A stretch of 64,000 bases of DNA, from the NCBI GenBank assembly GCA_020698575.1, contig CM036248.1, forward strand, positions 11,003,729 through 11,067,728, given 5' to 3'. Below the pieces are notes generated by a model. It searched no databases. It was not told the origin of the DNA and saw only the letters and a list, made by a program, of their open reading frames with translations. The DNA is from Bostrychus sinensis. Taxonomy: Eukaryota; Chordata; Actinopteri; Gobiiformes; Eleotridae. Numbering within the stretch: the stretch's first letter is position 1; each line of letters starts with the position of its first letter. Position numbers and translations under genes: made by a program. This document shows positions 1 to 12,203 of this stretch, piece by piece.

Positions 1-144
1 AAAGCTGTAAAAGTGTAATTTCTTTCAGACGGAAAGAAACTGTGAAATTCATAACAACATGAGTGTTTGTGGGAACAGATTGCACGCAGTGGGACCACAC
101 ATTGGATTCATTCACACATTACAAGAAACTGGAAGACTTAAAGC

Positions 145-657
145 TTAAAGGGGATATGTTATGCTTTTATCCATACTTTTAAACCAATCTTTGTCACCTC
201 TAGAACAGCACTGCATGTTTTACAAACTTTAATAAACATTATCTGACTAAAAGAAAATGTTTTTAATAAGTTACTCTACTGGTGTCATGCAGAAACAGGT
301 GATGAGATTGCACAGTGTTGTGGTCTTGTACATAATCAAAGAAAACATTGTTAAATGTTTTGTATGATGCCATTTTATTCTACATTCTACAAAATGGAAA
401 TGTCTGTGAGGAATCAGTGGAAACAGAGCAGATGTAGAGGGATTGTTGATTGGTCAGTGCTTCCTGGAGTGAGCTGGGGTTTGTGGGAGTTTGTGAAACC
501 AAGCGTTTTGACCTCAGAAAGACAGTGCCAGAGAATAGAGGATTACTCAAACAGGCGTGAATGAAGCCAAAACACAACTCCAGGTGTGTTTTTGATGAGG
601 GAGTAACATTATAAAAGCTCAGAAAAGTCAGTTTTGCTTAATATATATTCCTTTTAA
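145..657 (-). mobile_element. TTAA-flanked MITE, interior type I (piggyBac-like), reversed
   Basis: This is a non-coding miniature element bounded by TTAA at both ends (145-148 and 654-657). Read on the minus strand it matches the copy at 48222-48775. Shared blocks are the segment with 'aaaacacacctggagttg', the 'tcctctattctctggcactg' block and the terminal 'gcataa' motifs. TTAA target duplication is typical of piggyBac-type transposition. No transposase is encoded, so it would have moved in trans. The short frames inside on both strands are chance frames. The family assignment is inference from the ends. Confidence 0.62.
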
Positions 658-2281
658 ACTTTTTAAACTTTTACTGGTATTTTCAAGAGCAATTCAGATT
701 GCACGTATAAAAATGCAATCAGAAATCCACCAAAACATGTACTGTAGGTGAAAAAATGCTAGGATGATATTACATTATTATTTTGTAATTGTTTCTAACT
801 ATGTGATGAAAACATATGTCTCTAAGCTAGGGTTGAAATAAAAAACTGCTACCAAATCCCACATTATTGTCTATGTTATAACTATGGCTATGTGCTGCTC
901 ACTACACAAAATAACAATGAATGTGCAATCTGCTTTTAAAGTATATAGTAAATAAAGTTTCTGTTTCTGACTGCACACGGCTGTATGGACAGGTTAAAAG
1001 AGCAAAAGGCTATGTCAACAAACACATTTATACTGTGTGTTTCAGTTCTGTCAGTGGTGTCTTTGTCTGGACAGAAGTCAAGGATCTGAATCTACTGGGA
1101 CACAAAGTTTGTGGCTCGTTTGCCTCAGGATGACATTCAAACATCTGATTGCTCCGGACATAGCACTAGGGCTGTCCAAGGATAATGTCCAGGTGTAAAA
1201 ATTGTGTACAAAAAAAAAAACAAAAAAAACAATTGGTCCTTATGATTTCAGGAGAGGGTCTGGGTGACGGTGCATGTGTGTAAATGGTTTCTGTTTACTG
1301 TCTTTCTATGCAATATTTAAACTAAACAATGCTCCCAAAATATTTATAAATGTTTGCACACTGCTGGTTACGTCTGGTGTGACTTCAGCCAAAGTACAAT
1401 TACAATAACATCAATGCGATATTTCAAAGACTAAAGAGGAGACTGTGGACTAGTTTGAGCAGATTTATTGTTATGAGATGGGACACAGCTCGAGACTTGT
1501 TTCTCTCTGACCTTCTCTGTCAGCCTCACATCCTCTGTCCATTATTCTCCACCGTCTATGAGCATCCACAACCCTGAAGCCAGAGTCCAGAGCTCTCCTT
1601 CAGCCGCCTGAGCATCTGCTGAAAAGAGGCGTGTTTAAAATAAGCATCTCTTTGATAAATCGCCCTTATCTGCACTGATGATAACCCCAGCTCCACTCCT
1701 CTCATTCACTCCCTCTGGCCCTCTGTGAGCTTTCGAGGCTGCTATGACTTCACTCTCACCTGCTGCTCCCGCTGTCTGCAGCCACTGACACTGAACAGAT
1801 ATCTCAGGCTGTTACTTTGTCTGCTGCCAGCTTGGGGTTTTCAAATTCCATCCAAACAGGAAGCAAACCTTTTCAAAGTTAGCAAATGAAGAAATGCAAA
1901 TTAGATGCATTTACATCAGTGTATTTTAAGAAAGAGAAACAGAAAATGGAGAACTGAGTGCTTTTGACTGGATATAAATTTTTTAAAGTTAGCCTACAGC
2001 AGTGCAGCTTGTGATTGTTAAATTGAATTCTGTTATGAACGACATCGAGCCTCGTACATATGGGAAAGACAACGCCATAAGCATTTTAAAGATAGATTAT
2101 ACCTTTGTATTTGAAGATTTTTTCGACCAATCACATGCTCAGAACAAGCATAAACCTTTTTTCCACATTCTCAACAACTGAGTGGGTAATGGCAACAGTT
2201 GTGTGGGTTTTATGTTTGCTACATTAGACTTTATTCAAAAAATTTGTTTCCATCTTTCATTATTAGTTTTTTCCGCACACT
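658..2281. other. Unassigned non-coding stretch
   Basis: AT-rich sequence with an A-rich run near 1210-1230. A moderately GC-rich patch lies at about 1490-1800. No splice-flanked coding block, tRNA or recognisable transposon end was seen. Confidence 0.5.
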
Positions 2282-2772
2282 TTAAAGGTCCCATATTATG
2301 CTTCAGTTTTTTTTTTAATAGATTTGGACACCTTTGCATTCGTATTTTAGGTTTTATAACTTAAAATAATGTATATGTGTGGAAAATATCTTCTGTTGAC
2401 TTTCCAGAGAACGCTTGGATTAAGTGTCTGTCGCTGGCCACAGTGGAGAATGGACAGAGCATAAAATGGCTACATACCACGTCTATGAACAACATGACAT
2501 GCGTCGTAGTGACGGCGGTTTAAGGCTGAAATGATCAAAATGAGTCCAGTAACGCTGTATGAGCTTTAGAAACGCACAGGAGCACTTCTTGGTTTCACAA
2601 GTCTATGTAGAACCATGAGACCGAGCGTTTTCAGCTCTGGAGAAGGGATGGGCTGAGCACACAGCATTACTTAAATGTGAATGAAACAAAATACTACGTT
2701 TTTGAGCAGGAAACATTATAACATGGTTAAAAGCTCAAATAAGTCGATTGGGGAGAATAGAGGACCTTTTAA
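2282..2772 (+). mobile_element. TTAA-flanked MITE, interior type II (piggyBac-like)
   Basis: Bounded by TTAA (2282-2285 and 2769-2772). The outermost bases AAGGTCC and GGACCTT are inverted, followed inside by CATATTATGC. The interior carries 'ggacagagcataaaatggct' and 'aggctgaaatgatcaaaatg', which recur at 3299, at 31745 and, reversed, at 40960. There is no coding capacity. Confidence 0.65.
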
Positions 2773-3298
2773 GTGAGTGTAAAAAAGGTTTTTGCAAATT
2801 AAATTTGAAAAATCAAAATTTGGTGGTTCCATTTGTTTCTGATGCAATACTTCAAAATGCACTTAAAAATGAGGCAATGTAAACCCTGCTCATGTTTGTG
2901 TTTGAGGCCTCTCTCTGTGTTGCTCTGTCTGGTCGGGCAGACTGGAGTAAGTGGGCTAAGTTATGAGTGCTGGCAGCGGGAGGATATCAGTAATAAATGG
3001 CAGTGAGGAGAGGAACGCCAGCTATGAGACGCAGGGCACGCAGACACAAACACATTTCTTGAATAGTTTTCCCTGAACTTAGGCGTAATGAAAACCAGGG
3101 CAAAACCTAAATTATAAACCATTTCTCAGAGGAATAAGAAGTTGTAGTGTAGGTGAACGGTGCTATTTGTAAATAAAGTTGGTGGATATACTGTACTTGG
3201 ACTTGCATTCATTCATAATATACTGAATGTATTTAAATAGATCTGGTTTTAAATAAAGTAGAAAGGACAGGATATGGATTACACTTGAAAAATGTAGT
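2773..3298. other. Unassigned non-coding stretch
   Basis: AT-rich spacer between two copies of the same MITE family. Nothing recognisable in it. Confidence 0.5.
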
Positions 3299-3910
3299 TT
3301 AAAGATCCCATATTCTGCTTTTTTCAGGCTTTTTGAAATAATTTTGGACACCTTTGCATTACTATTTCACAATTTATTACTTAAAATAATGTATATGTAT
3401 GGAAAACGTCTTATTTTGGTGAGCAGTTTGACTCTGCAGAAAACAATTGGATTAGGTGTTCGTCAATCCGTGCTGGCAATGGTGGGGAATGGACAGAGCA
3501 TAAAATGGCTATTTAGCACGGCTATTAGCAACATGATGCTAACAGATATGAGCTGACTGTTTCGTAGTGATGGCAGTTTAAGCACAGAAATGATAGAATG
3601 AGTCCAGTGACAGTGTATGAGCTTTAGAAACGCACTTCCTGGTTTCACGAGTCTACGTTTTGCCGTGAGACCGAGTGTTTTCAGATTTTGAGAAAGGGAA
3701 ATACTACTCCAGGAATGTTTTTTAGGTGAAAACATCTTTAAAAGGTTTAAAACATTTAGAGAAGAAGTGAAGTACAGAAATTATTGCTTGTGGTAAACCA
3801 AACAAATAAAATCATGTCAACACATCCAAATTTGTAAAGAAACAACATTATAACATAGGTGAACGGTCAGAAAAGTTAATTTTACTTAATATAGCGCCTG
3901 TCCTTTACTT
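3299..3910 (+). mobile_element. TTAA-flanked MITE, type II, with an internal insertion
   Basis: The left end TTAAAGATCCCATATTCTGC and interior match the copy at 2282 (rat-like spacing of 'ggacagagcataaaatggct' and 'gaatgagtccagtgacagtg'). The right part is interrupted by about 90 bp of unrelated AT-rich sequence (about 3745-3835). The typical right-end text 'aacattataacat...' resumes near 3844. The right boundary is approximate. Confidence 0.58.
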
Positions 3911-4261
3911 TTTTGAGCTGTTGTAATGTGAATGTGTGGGGCATGCTTGTGTGAGTGTCCATACACAAACACACTAACTGCATTTGTCACATAGCTCCGC
4001 CTGTGTCTGTCACTGTCCTCACACACATGCCCACTGTCATATTTAAGCTCCTAAAATAACACAAAGGCCAAATTAAATTATCGCTCTCATCTGATCGAGC
4101 TGTTCTCTCCTGGGGCTGGGGAGGGGTGAGAGGGTCCCCCGGGGAGGAAGTGGCCCATCAGAAACACAGTGTGATGAAGTCAGGAGCCAGACCAGGGCCC
4201 GGAGCTGCCACAGTAATGACTTTAACAACCGACTGTAACATTTACTACGACAATGTACTTA

Positions 4262-4666
4262 GAAACAGGTACAAAAGAAGTTAGGACACTGTGTAAAATG
4301 TAACTAAAAACACAACGCAGTAATTTAAAAATCTCATAAAACCATTTTAGCTCCCCGATTTTTATCATTTTATGACAAATAACAGCTCATTTTGAATTTT
4401 ATGGCAGCACCAACATGTTTTAAAAAGAAGAGGATTAGTTACAAATTGATGTCATGATATTGATTAGTGTAGTATGGGGCGGCAGTAGCTCAGTTGGTAG
4501 AGACGTTAACACACTAACCCAAAGGTTGGCGGTGCGATCCCAGCAACAGGCATTGCGTGCTGTCGTTGAGTCCTTGGGCAAGACACTTCACCCAACTTGC
4601 ATATGTATGGTTAGGTGTGTGAGTGTGTATTTGGCCGTATTGCACCTAACTGTAAAGCAACTTTGT

Positions 4667-4698
<32 letters not shown>

Positions 4699-5133
4699 AA
4701 TATACAATGCATTATTATTATTATTGTATATGCCACAGTTTCAACACCTGTTATTTATGTTCTATGTGGCTCAACAGGGCAACCAGGGCATTTGTCCCGG
4801 GCCTCAGGGTCAAAATTAGACCGTCCTATAGTTCATTTGTATGAAGGGGGGCCTCCACTCATCAGAATTTGTCTGGGGCTCCATCAACTCTGTCAGCAGA
4901 CCTGTAAATAAGTGTCTGAAACTTGTCAAAAAGGCAAAGTTACAGACACATTTTGACAAATTTTCAAGTTTTAGATAATATTTTTGCTAGAAGCTAGAAG
5001 TCGAGCTTTTAAACTCTTAAAAAGTCTATGGGGAAAATGAATGGGGGATTTACTTCTGGGCACTGCTGAGCTCCATTACAATAAAAGATAGTACTGCATT
5101 TTACAGTGTCCTAACTTTTTTAGATTGGGGTTG
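4262..5133. mobile_element. Non-autonomous Tc2/Tigger-like DNA transposon
   Basis: Inverted ends: 'gttaggacactgtgtaaaat' near 4280 pairs with 'attttacagtgtcctaac' near 5098-5115, followed by 'ttttttagattggggttg'. The inner block 'agctcattttgaattttatg' at about 4384 is typical of a common fish element with these ends (established fish-repeat knowledge, recalled not searched). No transposase remains. The SINE at 4476-4697 is inserted within it, so this element is the older layer. Confidence 0.6.
4476..4697 (+). mobile_element. tRNA-derived SINE, family A, with poly(A) tail
   Basis: The head GGGGCGGCAGTAGCTCAGTTGG contains a tRNA-like A box, and 'ggttggcggtgcgatccc' contains a B-box-like element. 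The body has 'tccttgggcaagacacttca', a hallmark of a widespread teleost SINE. It ends in about 30 A (4668-4697). Pol III transcription and LINE-supplied reverse transcription are expected for the class. It is fairly well preserved, so probably younger than its host element. Confidence 0.8.
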
Positions 5134-6214
5134 AAGTAACAATTAATAAAGGTCGAAAGGATGTAAGAAGGTGAAATCGGATTTAAAGTTGCTTCTGTAT
5201 TTGAGGACAACTATTTAATCGCCTAAAAGTATTGTAATAATTATGAGTGAAAAGATGAGAGATTTAGATGTCTTTTTAACTATTTCAGATGCTGAATTTT
5301 CAGTGCGTGACAAGCTTAGGATGTTAATTTACCCTGCTTAACAACATTATATTAAGTGCTACAAAATTTAAGTGTTCATCTCCATATTGGCTTCATCTGC
5401 TTACACCAAGAAACAGTGCAAAAAAACAAACAAAACCAAAAAAACAAACAAAAAAAAACAGGTAGTGCATCTTTAAACAAGTAGGAAAGACGTTTTCTTT
5501 TCCAAAGCACATTATTGTCGCTGTAAAGCACACCACACAATACTTAACAAATGCAGAAACACACCCTGCCCAGTCACAAATGTCCAAATGCCTGCCCCCC
5601 TCCGCCCGCTCTGTTATACCCTCTGTATATAAAAGCTGTATCGAGTTGCACCTTGGGCCTAATTGGCTCAGTGCTGTGGTCTGCTGCTGACAAATCGTTC
5701 TTTCAGAGCGTCCCAAAGAGAGACCTGCCCACTGCCCTTCGCCATCACACGGGACACAAGACCCGGGGAGGAGTTAAACATCCTCTGAATCCAGTTCAAA
5801 TGGTGTCATTAGTAATGCAAATCTGTCACTAAAGGTACCGACTTTCTAGATGTTTTCTGCAACGTTGACAAATGATGTAGACCTCTGGTTCTAAAACATT
5901 TAATAACAAGTACCACTTCTGAAAATATTACCATAAAGTACAATTTGTTATGAATGAACTTCTTTCCTTTCAGCTTTTCTCTTCTGGGGTTGTGAAGTTC
6001 AAATGGCAGGATCAAGAATTTGTTTGTGTATTGTACTTTTTTGTGTAAGGTAGGCTACAGTACACAAATACTGATCTGTCTGGAATACATTTTAAATAAT
6101 AACCTTTTGGGAAGACCAAGTTAAAATGTTTTTGGACTATGCAAATGTGTTTATTGCATATAGGTTTTGTGACTGAGTGTTTTTGTCAATGTTGACAATC
6201 TGGCAATGTATAGT
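5134..6214. other. Unassigned non-coding stretch
   Basis: Contains an A/C-rich low-complexity tract at 5419-5460 and a small GC-rich patch at about 5720-5780. No gene or named repeat was recognised. Confidence 0.45.
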
Positions 6215-6702
6215 TAGGGGTCCTGACCTACTCTTAGGTAACAACTTTAAAATATACCAGACATCTGCCACCTACAGTTTTAGAGCCTCATGCAGCTCTT
6301 TAGCCCTGCTCATGTGGCTCTTTGGGCATCTGACATCTGGTTATGTAAAGTCTATAAAGGAATAAGCAGACGACTAAAACAACCTGCATCTGCCTCATTT
6401 TGTCAATTTAAAATAAAACTTTCTCCTTGTTTTCCAGTATATGTTGTGGCTTTAATTGTTACACTGTTATAATAAACAGTTTAGCCTCAAGTGTCTAATG
6501 CAGCAGATTAGAAATAGTTACAGGATGTAACTGTGTTTAACACAGTTCCTTGTTAGTTTGCAACTATTAATGACCACCTATATGCCAGCCTATATTTTAA
6601 TTATACTGTAGGCCAAGCGACTTCTGTGCATTAAAATTGATCTACAGATTCAATTTTTTCAGATTAATTGACTCTTTGGATCCAGAAGGTTGCAGACCCC
6701 TG
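6215..6702. mobile_element. hAT-type miniature element
   Basis: The right end GGTTGCAGACCCCTG (6688-6702) pairs imperfectly with TAGGGGTCCTGACCT at the left. The inner text 'agcctcatgcagctctttag' and 'tgctcatgtggctctttggg' is typical of a common fish hAT-like repeat. No transposase domain was seen. The target duplication is not recognisable, consistent with age. Confidence 0.5.
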
Positions 6703-7067
6703 AACTTTACCCAAGGTGTGTCTTTTAGTTTGATGAATGGATACAACATAAACATCAGAGTTGTCAACCACTGGATAAACTGAGAACTAGACTAAAGTCT
6801 TAATAGGCTGAAGATGGACAGGTCGTGGGCAAACGCCTCAAAAACAGACATAAAACATTAGGACACTTATTTCACCTGAAACAGTTTAAATACTGAAACA
6901 GTTGTGGTTTTTAGTTACATTTTGAGAAAGGAAGGCAGAATCAAAAATGCTAATTTGTTGATTGTCTAAGTTTGGAAAATGTTTATGGCACCGACTTGGG
7001 TTTTATACAACTTAGACAAATGCTGTAGAACTGTTCCCAAACCTTTCATGGTACCACCTTTAAAAAT
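6703..7067. other. Unassigned non-coding stretch
   Basis: Plain AT-rich sequence; nothing recognised. Confidence 0.5.
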
Positions 7068-7245
7068 GTGTCTTCGCCATCACCGTTTTTGTTCTGGGGT
7101 CGCCACAGCAGATGATCTGCCTCGCAGCATGCTGTGATTTGGATATTAATTTGGCTCAGGTTTTGTGCAGGATGCCCTTCCAGATGCAACCATATGTGTT
7201 TATGTGGGCTTGGGACCTGCACAAAGAGTAACACTGGCTTGTGAC
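7068..7245 (+). mobile_element. SINE body fragment, DANA/Mermaid (V-SINE)-like
   Basis: The blocks 'ggggtcgccacagcagatga', 'aggatgcccttccagatgca' and 'gggcttgggacctgcac' in this order are the body and tail of a widespread fish SINE. The tRNA-like head is absent, so the copy is 5'-truncated. Related pieces lie at 38020 and 33078. Confidence 0.65.
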
Positions 7246-9981
7246 CCTTTATATTTTTGAATCTAAATGAAGACTAACCCAGGTCTAAGCCAAGGGTAAT
7301 GACATATTCTCACAGGTTTCACAGATGATTCCCATTACCTTATGTTATTAGATGAGTCAACAAGTTTTCCACAAATACAAGGAAAAAAATCTCATACTTT
7401 CACTTTAAACAGTCAGACATGGGGCGGCCCACAGAGAGGCCTTGTTCTGCAGGCTTTTAAACAACCCAACTGGGACGGAGCGCTATGCAAACTCAGCCTC
7501 CCCTCTGTCCCACACAGGGCCGGGACTAATAATATCCTGGTATAATTAGTGAGGAACACCTGTGCACCAGAGACACTGCAGTGAGAGTGGAAACACAGCG
7601 GCCACGGGACACTGACCAGACTGTCTCTGAGGGGGCTGTCGCAGTGAGGAGTCGGGACAGGGACAAGACGGACAATTAGGAAAAACATGACAAGTATCAT
7701 ACAGACCAAGAGGACAGGTCTTTTCTTGCCTCAAACTATGTAAAAAAAAAAGTCAATTGAAAAGTTTTACTAAATAATGTTTTACAGCAGTGCAACATAG
7801 GGCCTCCTACAAAACCTTTAAAGTTTTAGACAGAAGTTGTGTCACTTTTTTGTATTTTAACGTTAAACTGTAAAATGTCCTGTGGTGTAACTGTACCTTT
7901 TTCAAAATACAAACATTTCCAAAATAAGTCACAAGTGTCTAGGGCAGTTAATAAAGTTTTTTGCATAATGTCAAATATTTGTATTTTACTAAAACACTTT
8001 AAACTGCACCTGAATCCTACAATAATAATAATTAAAATAAGTTTATTCTTGTAAATAAAATGGTGTCCTGCAGTGACATGAAAAATCAGGTTTTTAAACA
8101 GACAGCTGCAGCAAAACCTACAGGACCCATCTGTCATTTATAGACCAGACAGACCTCTGGAGTTAAGGCTGAAAGGGTCAAAGGTCAAAGTGAACTGTTA
8201 TTTTATTAATTGTAGCAAAATCCAAATTTTCTCAAAAAATATTAATGTGTGTCTGGTTTGGTGTTCCTGCCGTGTGACTGCTGTATTTTTTTAACAAAAT
8301 AAAATTCTGAATGTTAAAAATAATTGATGGGAAAGATGGGACAGAGATATATCTATAAAGTTAGCACAGTGGACACGTTCAGTAATTTATGACAAGAATT
8401 CAAATGGCCAAAGTTAGTGAATGTCCTGCAGTGTGAGAAAAAGTCACCACAGGACAATGTCAAAAAATGTAGAAATAATAAAGTGACGCTGGAAATTATG
8501 AATTGCTTATGAAAGTATTTTTACACTTTTTATACAACTGATTTATATTTTAAATTATGATTTGATATTCTTTGCATTCAACATTGTTGTGTGACACCAC
8601 AGGACAAAAGAAAAAAAGATGTTCCACCTCCAAACATCAACCAACCAAATATTGTACTGTCTGCTTGTATCACGTCTGCTTGGACAGCGTTGGGCTTTTT
8701 TAATATGCTTTTGGAAAACGTTTGTTGAAAGATGCTAAAAGCCTCCCTCTTTGTCCACAGAGGCGACCTGGGCCATGTACAGCAGATCACTGTGAGGGAT
8801 TTAAAATAGTTAGTCTGGTCCTCTCAGACCTCCAGAGCAGCTCCATTTTGAGGCTCTCACTCCTCAGAGCACGGCCACCTTACCAGCCTCCCCCTGCTGC
8901 TCCGACCTGGGCCTGAAGCTCGAGTTACGACCCCGGGGAGAGGTCACAGTCCCCCTCAGTGTTCGGGATGGTCCCAGGCAGGGAGCTCATTCAGCTTGTC
9001 CTCTTTAGCCACTGTTTTTCTCAGAGGGACACTGGACAGGGGAATAAATCTGTGGTTTGTGGTTGTGTCCGGAGCAGAGGAAGTTTGTTAGGGTCGCCCC
9101 AGCAGGACAAACACTGGCTCGTGCGCACAGTATATCTTCATAATAAATCCAGTCTGCTTTGACCGGACAGGGAAAAGACAAAACACTAGTGGCCTGGGCC
9201 AAATTTAGAAGTGCATTTTTAGCATTGTTTGCAAAATGAGACTTGTCACTTATAGTTTTCAGTCCATAGAACAATATATAGATATATAAAAATTAGGCTA
9301 AACTATATTTAAACTAAATATTTTCCATATCATCGAGTACTTCTGTGAATAAAAATCTTAGTATAAAAAAGGAACAATTTTTACAGTATATATTGATTCA
9401 TATTCTACCATTGGGGCCTACTTTGGGCCTGAGGCAGAACCCAAGACAATGGCCAGTTAGTTTATTCACAATACTGTACATGCAGGTGTTTTAGGAGAGA
9501 ACCCACAGTAACACAGAGAGGACATGACTCCACCAAAAGTGGCTGGACAACAAACCCATGATCTCGTAGCTGACGTGTGATTGGTCCATATCATAGTGCC
9601 GCCCTTTTGATGTCAAGTGTTATCTCAAGATAGTGAATTAATGTAGCCAATACAATAATTTTAGTAACAATCAGAAAAAGAGAATCATTGAGTTTCTAAA
9701 TGATTGTGTGATGACAAAGAAGGATGCATGTTCCACTTTGAACACAGCCTGTTATTGTATTAAGTATGACTGGATAGACTGCATTGCATTTTGAAAGTCT
9801 TTTATTTTCTCTTAACTACAAATGTGTGCACTTTGTGTTACCACATAACTCCATGATTACATATTCTTAATAAACCTGCAAACCATCTAACTATGATGCT
9901 ATCAATGTTACCAATAAACAAAGGCTGGTTGCTTCGTAAAGTCCAAACAAACAGATTGCAAAACCCACTAAAAATTAAACT
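7246..9981. other. Unassigned non-coding stretch with repeated TGTCCTG motifs
   Basis: No gene found. The motif TGTCCTGTGGTGT (7876-7888) and its inverse ACACCACAGGACA (8594-8606) flank about 700 bp, and related copies occur near 8065, 8422 and 8443. Moderately GC-rich, non-repetitive patches lie at about 7430-7680 and 8750-9120. Short frames here have no recognisable domain. Confidence 0.45.
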
Positions 9982-10119
9982 CAGTGTTTCTTAGTTGGTG
10001 GGTTTCTACCCAAAAATGGGTAATGGGGAGCCTAAATGTTGTTTTAATTGCATGAAATGGTGAAACTAAAATTTAAATACAGGAGCCATAAACATGTTAA
10101 ATATATATATTTTTTAACT

Positions 10120-10233
10120 GGGGCACCTTTGTAGCTCTGACCTAGGTTTGAATCTGGCTTGGGACAATGTGTTCGATGTCAGTCTCCTCTGTCTCACCAT
10201 TTCTTTCTTTCTTTGTTGTCCATCTACACTATA
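10120..10233 (+). mobile_element. tRNA-derived SINE fragment (pyrimidine-rich body)
   Basis: The head GGGGCACCTTTGTAGCTCTG resembles a tRNA A-box region, 'ggtttgaatctgg' resembles a B box, and a CT-rich body (tctcctctgtctcacc) follows. This order matches a common teleost SINE type. It is diverged. Confidence 0.45.
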
Positions 10234-10561
10234 GGTAAGGTAAGGTAGACTTTCCTGTCCCTGTAGGGAAATTTATTCTCTGCATTTGACCCATCCTTTA
10301 CAGCCGCCTGGGCGACCTGTCAGGAGAAGTTGACCCTTCTCCAGATCTTGAGCCAGGATCTTGGTCAGGAGTACCGAGCTGGAGGATTAGCCTGCTGTGC
10401 ATGTTTTTTATCGATGGGGGAAACAGGAATACCCAGAGGAAACCCACCCAGACCCGGGGAGATCATCCAAACGTCCCACAGAAGGAGCCCACTTGGTCTG
10501 GGAATCAAACCTGGGACCTTTTTGCTGTGAGTTCTAACCACTTTATCACTGTGCTACCAAG
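10234..10561 (-). mobile_element. tRNA-derived SINE, family B, reversed
   Basis: On the minus strand it starts with a tRNA-like head (complement of 'taaccactttatcactgtgc') and a B-box-like element (complement of 'gggaatcaaacc'). It ends in the body complementary to 'cctgtccctgtagggaaatt'. The same family occurs at 11891 (minus) and 33830 (plus). It includes the block 'gaggaaacccacccagaccc'. Confidence 0.68.
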
Positions 10562-10659
10562 CTATTGCTATCAAAAATATCTAGAAAACCTTGGCTGAGC
10601 AAGAAGTGGATAACAATAAAATGCTCAGGGATTAAATTGAGTCAAGTTGGGAGCCACTG

Positions 10660-11890
10660 TTACATAATGGCCTACTTGTCCAAGGTATTTAACCTTTATA
10701 AATCTCACATATCAGATCTTCAAACTCTCCTCAGGTGTGTGTAAAAGGCCCACATCATCAGCAGCCGTTGGACACATTGTCAACGCCCTCTGAGGAGAAA
10801 AGCTTCATGGTACAGTTTATTCAGCACATGTGTGTCTCACAAAGGCCTTTTTTACTCAGATAAGTGTGAGGAATGTCTCCAAACACAGGTGCTGCTTATG
10901 AAACTCTGAGATGGTTCAGATTGCTCGTGCACTGGCAGCCCCTCTGTGCACATAACACACCTCAGGCTCAAATCTGGGCTTTCAGGATCTGACAGCTTTA
11001 CAGACATTATGGTCTCTGAGGTAAAGAAAATATTTTATCAGTGTTCATGTAGAAATATATGTAGAAAATGAATTAAATGTCTGGGTTTTAAGGGACTTTT
11101 TCAGGGTGATGTATCTCAAATGTACTGTTCATCTTGTCCGAGTTTAGCCAGAGCAGTACTTTTTGGTATGAGTAGTGACTTGGCCGTTCATCCCGGGACA
11201 TGAATGAGCGCCGGGAGGGGGGCAGAAGAGGGAGTGGCCCGGGGGGAGAATGCGAACGTCTGCCTCCACACCCACAGACCGACCGCAGGGTGCTCCGAGA
11301 GAGGCTGGGAATGTCGGGCCAAGACAAACGGGACGTCCAAAAGGAGGAGCTGCCCCGGGCCAGTGTACAGCAGCCCTCTCTGAGCCGCTCTGGCCTGCCG
11401 ACACTCCACAACACTCACTGTTATTGTAGGCCCCGGGACCCTCCCACGCAGAGGGCAATGAGTGGGACGAGGATGTCACGGGCCAGAGTACAGACAGGGG
11501 AACTAACTATGGGACATGCAGAGCTGGGAGTACATGTAATTAGGCAGTACTTGTGCTTACATAAACTATAAAAGAAAGTGATTTTTGGGGAAATGCTGAG
11601 CAGGTGCATTTACATGAAGCGTTGAGAGGTGTATCAATTTTGTGTAACACCAGAGACCCAGAGTTTTTGCTGAATTTTTGTTTTTTGTTTTTACTTGTGC
11701 AGCAGTCGGACTTGTGAGAGTAGTTCCCATGTTTTATCCTGTCCTGTTCAAGATAATTTGTTAGCATCTGGGTCTCAGACAAAAAGTGGCGTCAGTGCTG
11801 TGAGACAGTGAGAGGCACGTTTTAGGTTTGACAACAAAGCAACCATTTTATTGATACCAATGAAAACAACATGCAATGATATATGTAATA
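10660..11890. other. Unassigned non-coding stretch with a GC-rich island
   Basis: The island at about 11190-11540 is markedly GC-rich against AT-rich surroundings and gives overlapping open frames on both strands, as expected of GC-rich sequence without stops. No splice-flanked exon or protein domain was recognised. It may be a conserved non-coding or regulatory block (inference). Confidence 0.4.
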
Positions 11891-12203
11891 TGTAAGTTAT
11901 ACTTCATTGTCCCCGTAGGGAAATTTGTTCTACAGTGTCCCATCCTACAATGCTACTGGGGCGATCCTTCAGGAGCAGAGGGCGAACTGAGCAGTGCCCA
12001 GGGACTCTTCTCCAGATCTTGAGCCAGGATCCTGGTCAGGAGAACCTAGCTGGAGGATTAGCTTATTGTGCATGTTTTAGGCTGCTGGGGGAAACCAGAG
12101 CACCCAGAGGAAACCCACCCAAACAAAGGGCGAACAAGCAAACTTCACACAGAGAGGCCCCACGCAGTCTGGGAACTGAACCTGGGACCTTCCTGCTATG
12201 ATT
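11891..12203 (-). mobile_element. tRNA-derived SINE, family B, reversed
   Basis: Shares with the copy at 10234 'tcttctccagatcttgagcc', 'ggaggattagc' and 'gaggaaacccaccc', plus the terminal 'attgtccccgtagggaaatt'. The tRNA-like head at the right end is degraded after 'cctgggaccttcctgct'. Confidence 0.68.

Larger units (their letters stand above)
9982..10659. mobile_element. Degenerate hAT-type element with two nested SINEs
   Basis: The left end CAGTGTTTCTTAGTTGG pairs with the right end CAAGTTGGGAGCCACTG. The left interior has 'acccaaaaatgggtaatggg', typical of a fish hAT-like repeat. Two SINE-type insertions (10120-10233 and 10234-10561) occupy the middle. No clear 8-bp target duplication remains. 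Confidence 0.5.

Noticed and set aside
1540..1630. Minus-strand acceptor followed by a short frame ending near AATAAA, considered as the last gpc3 exon
   Set aside because: The phase would fit, but the product lacks the LAYDLD-like start expected of GPC3 and a proper hydrophobic GPI tail.
4476..4550. Functional tRNA gene
   Set aside because: A- and B-box-like parts are present, but there is no cloverleaf and a SINE body with poly(A) follows.
4454..4911. 121- and 98-codon frames with poly-lysine
   Set aside because: They read through the SINE and its poly(A) tail.
11144..11571. Overlapping frames of 76-123 codons on both strands
   Set aside because: GC-rich composition explains the lack of stops; no domain, no splice context.
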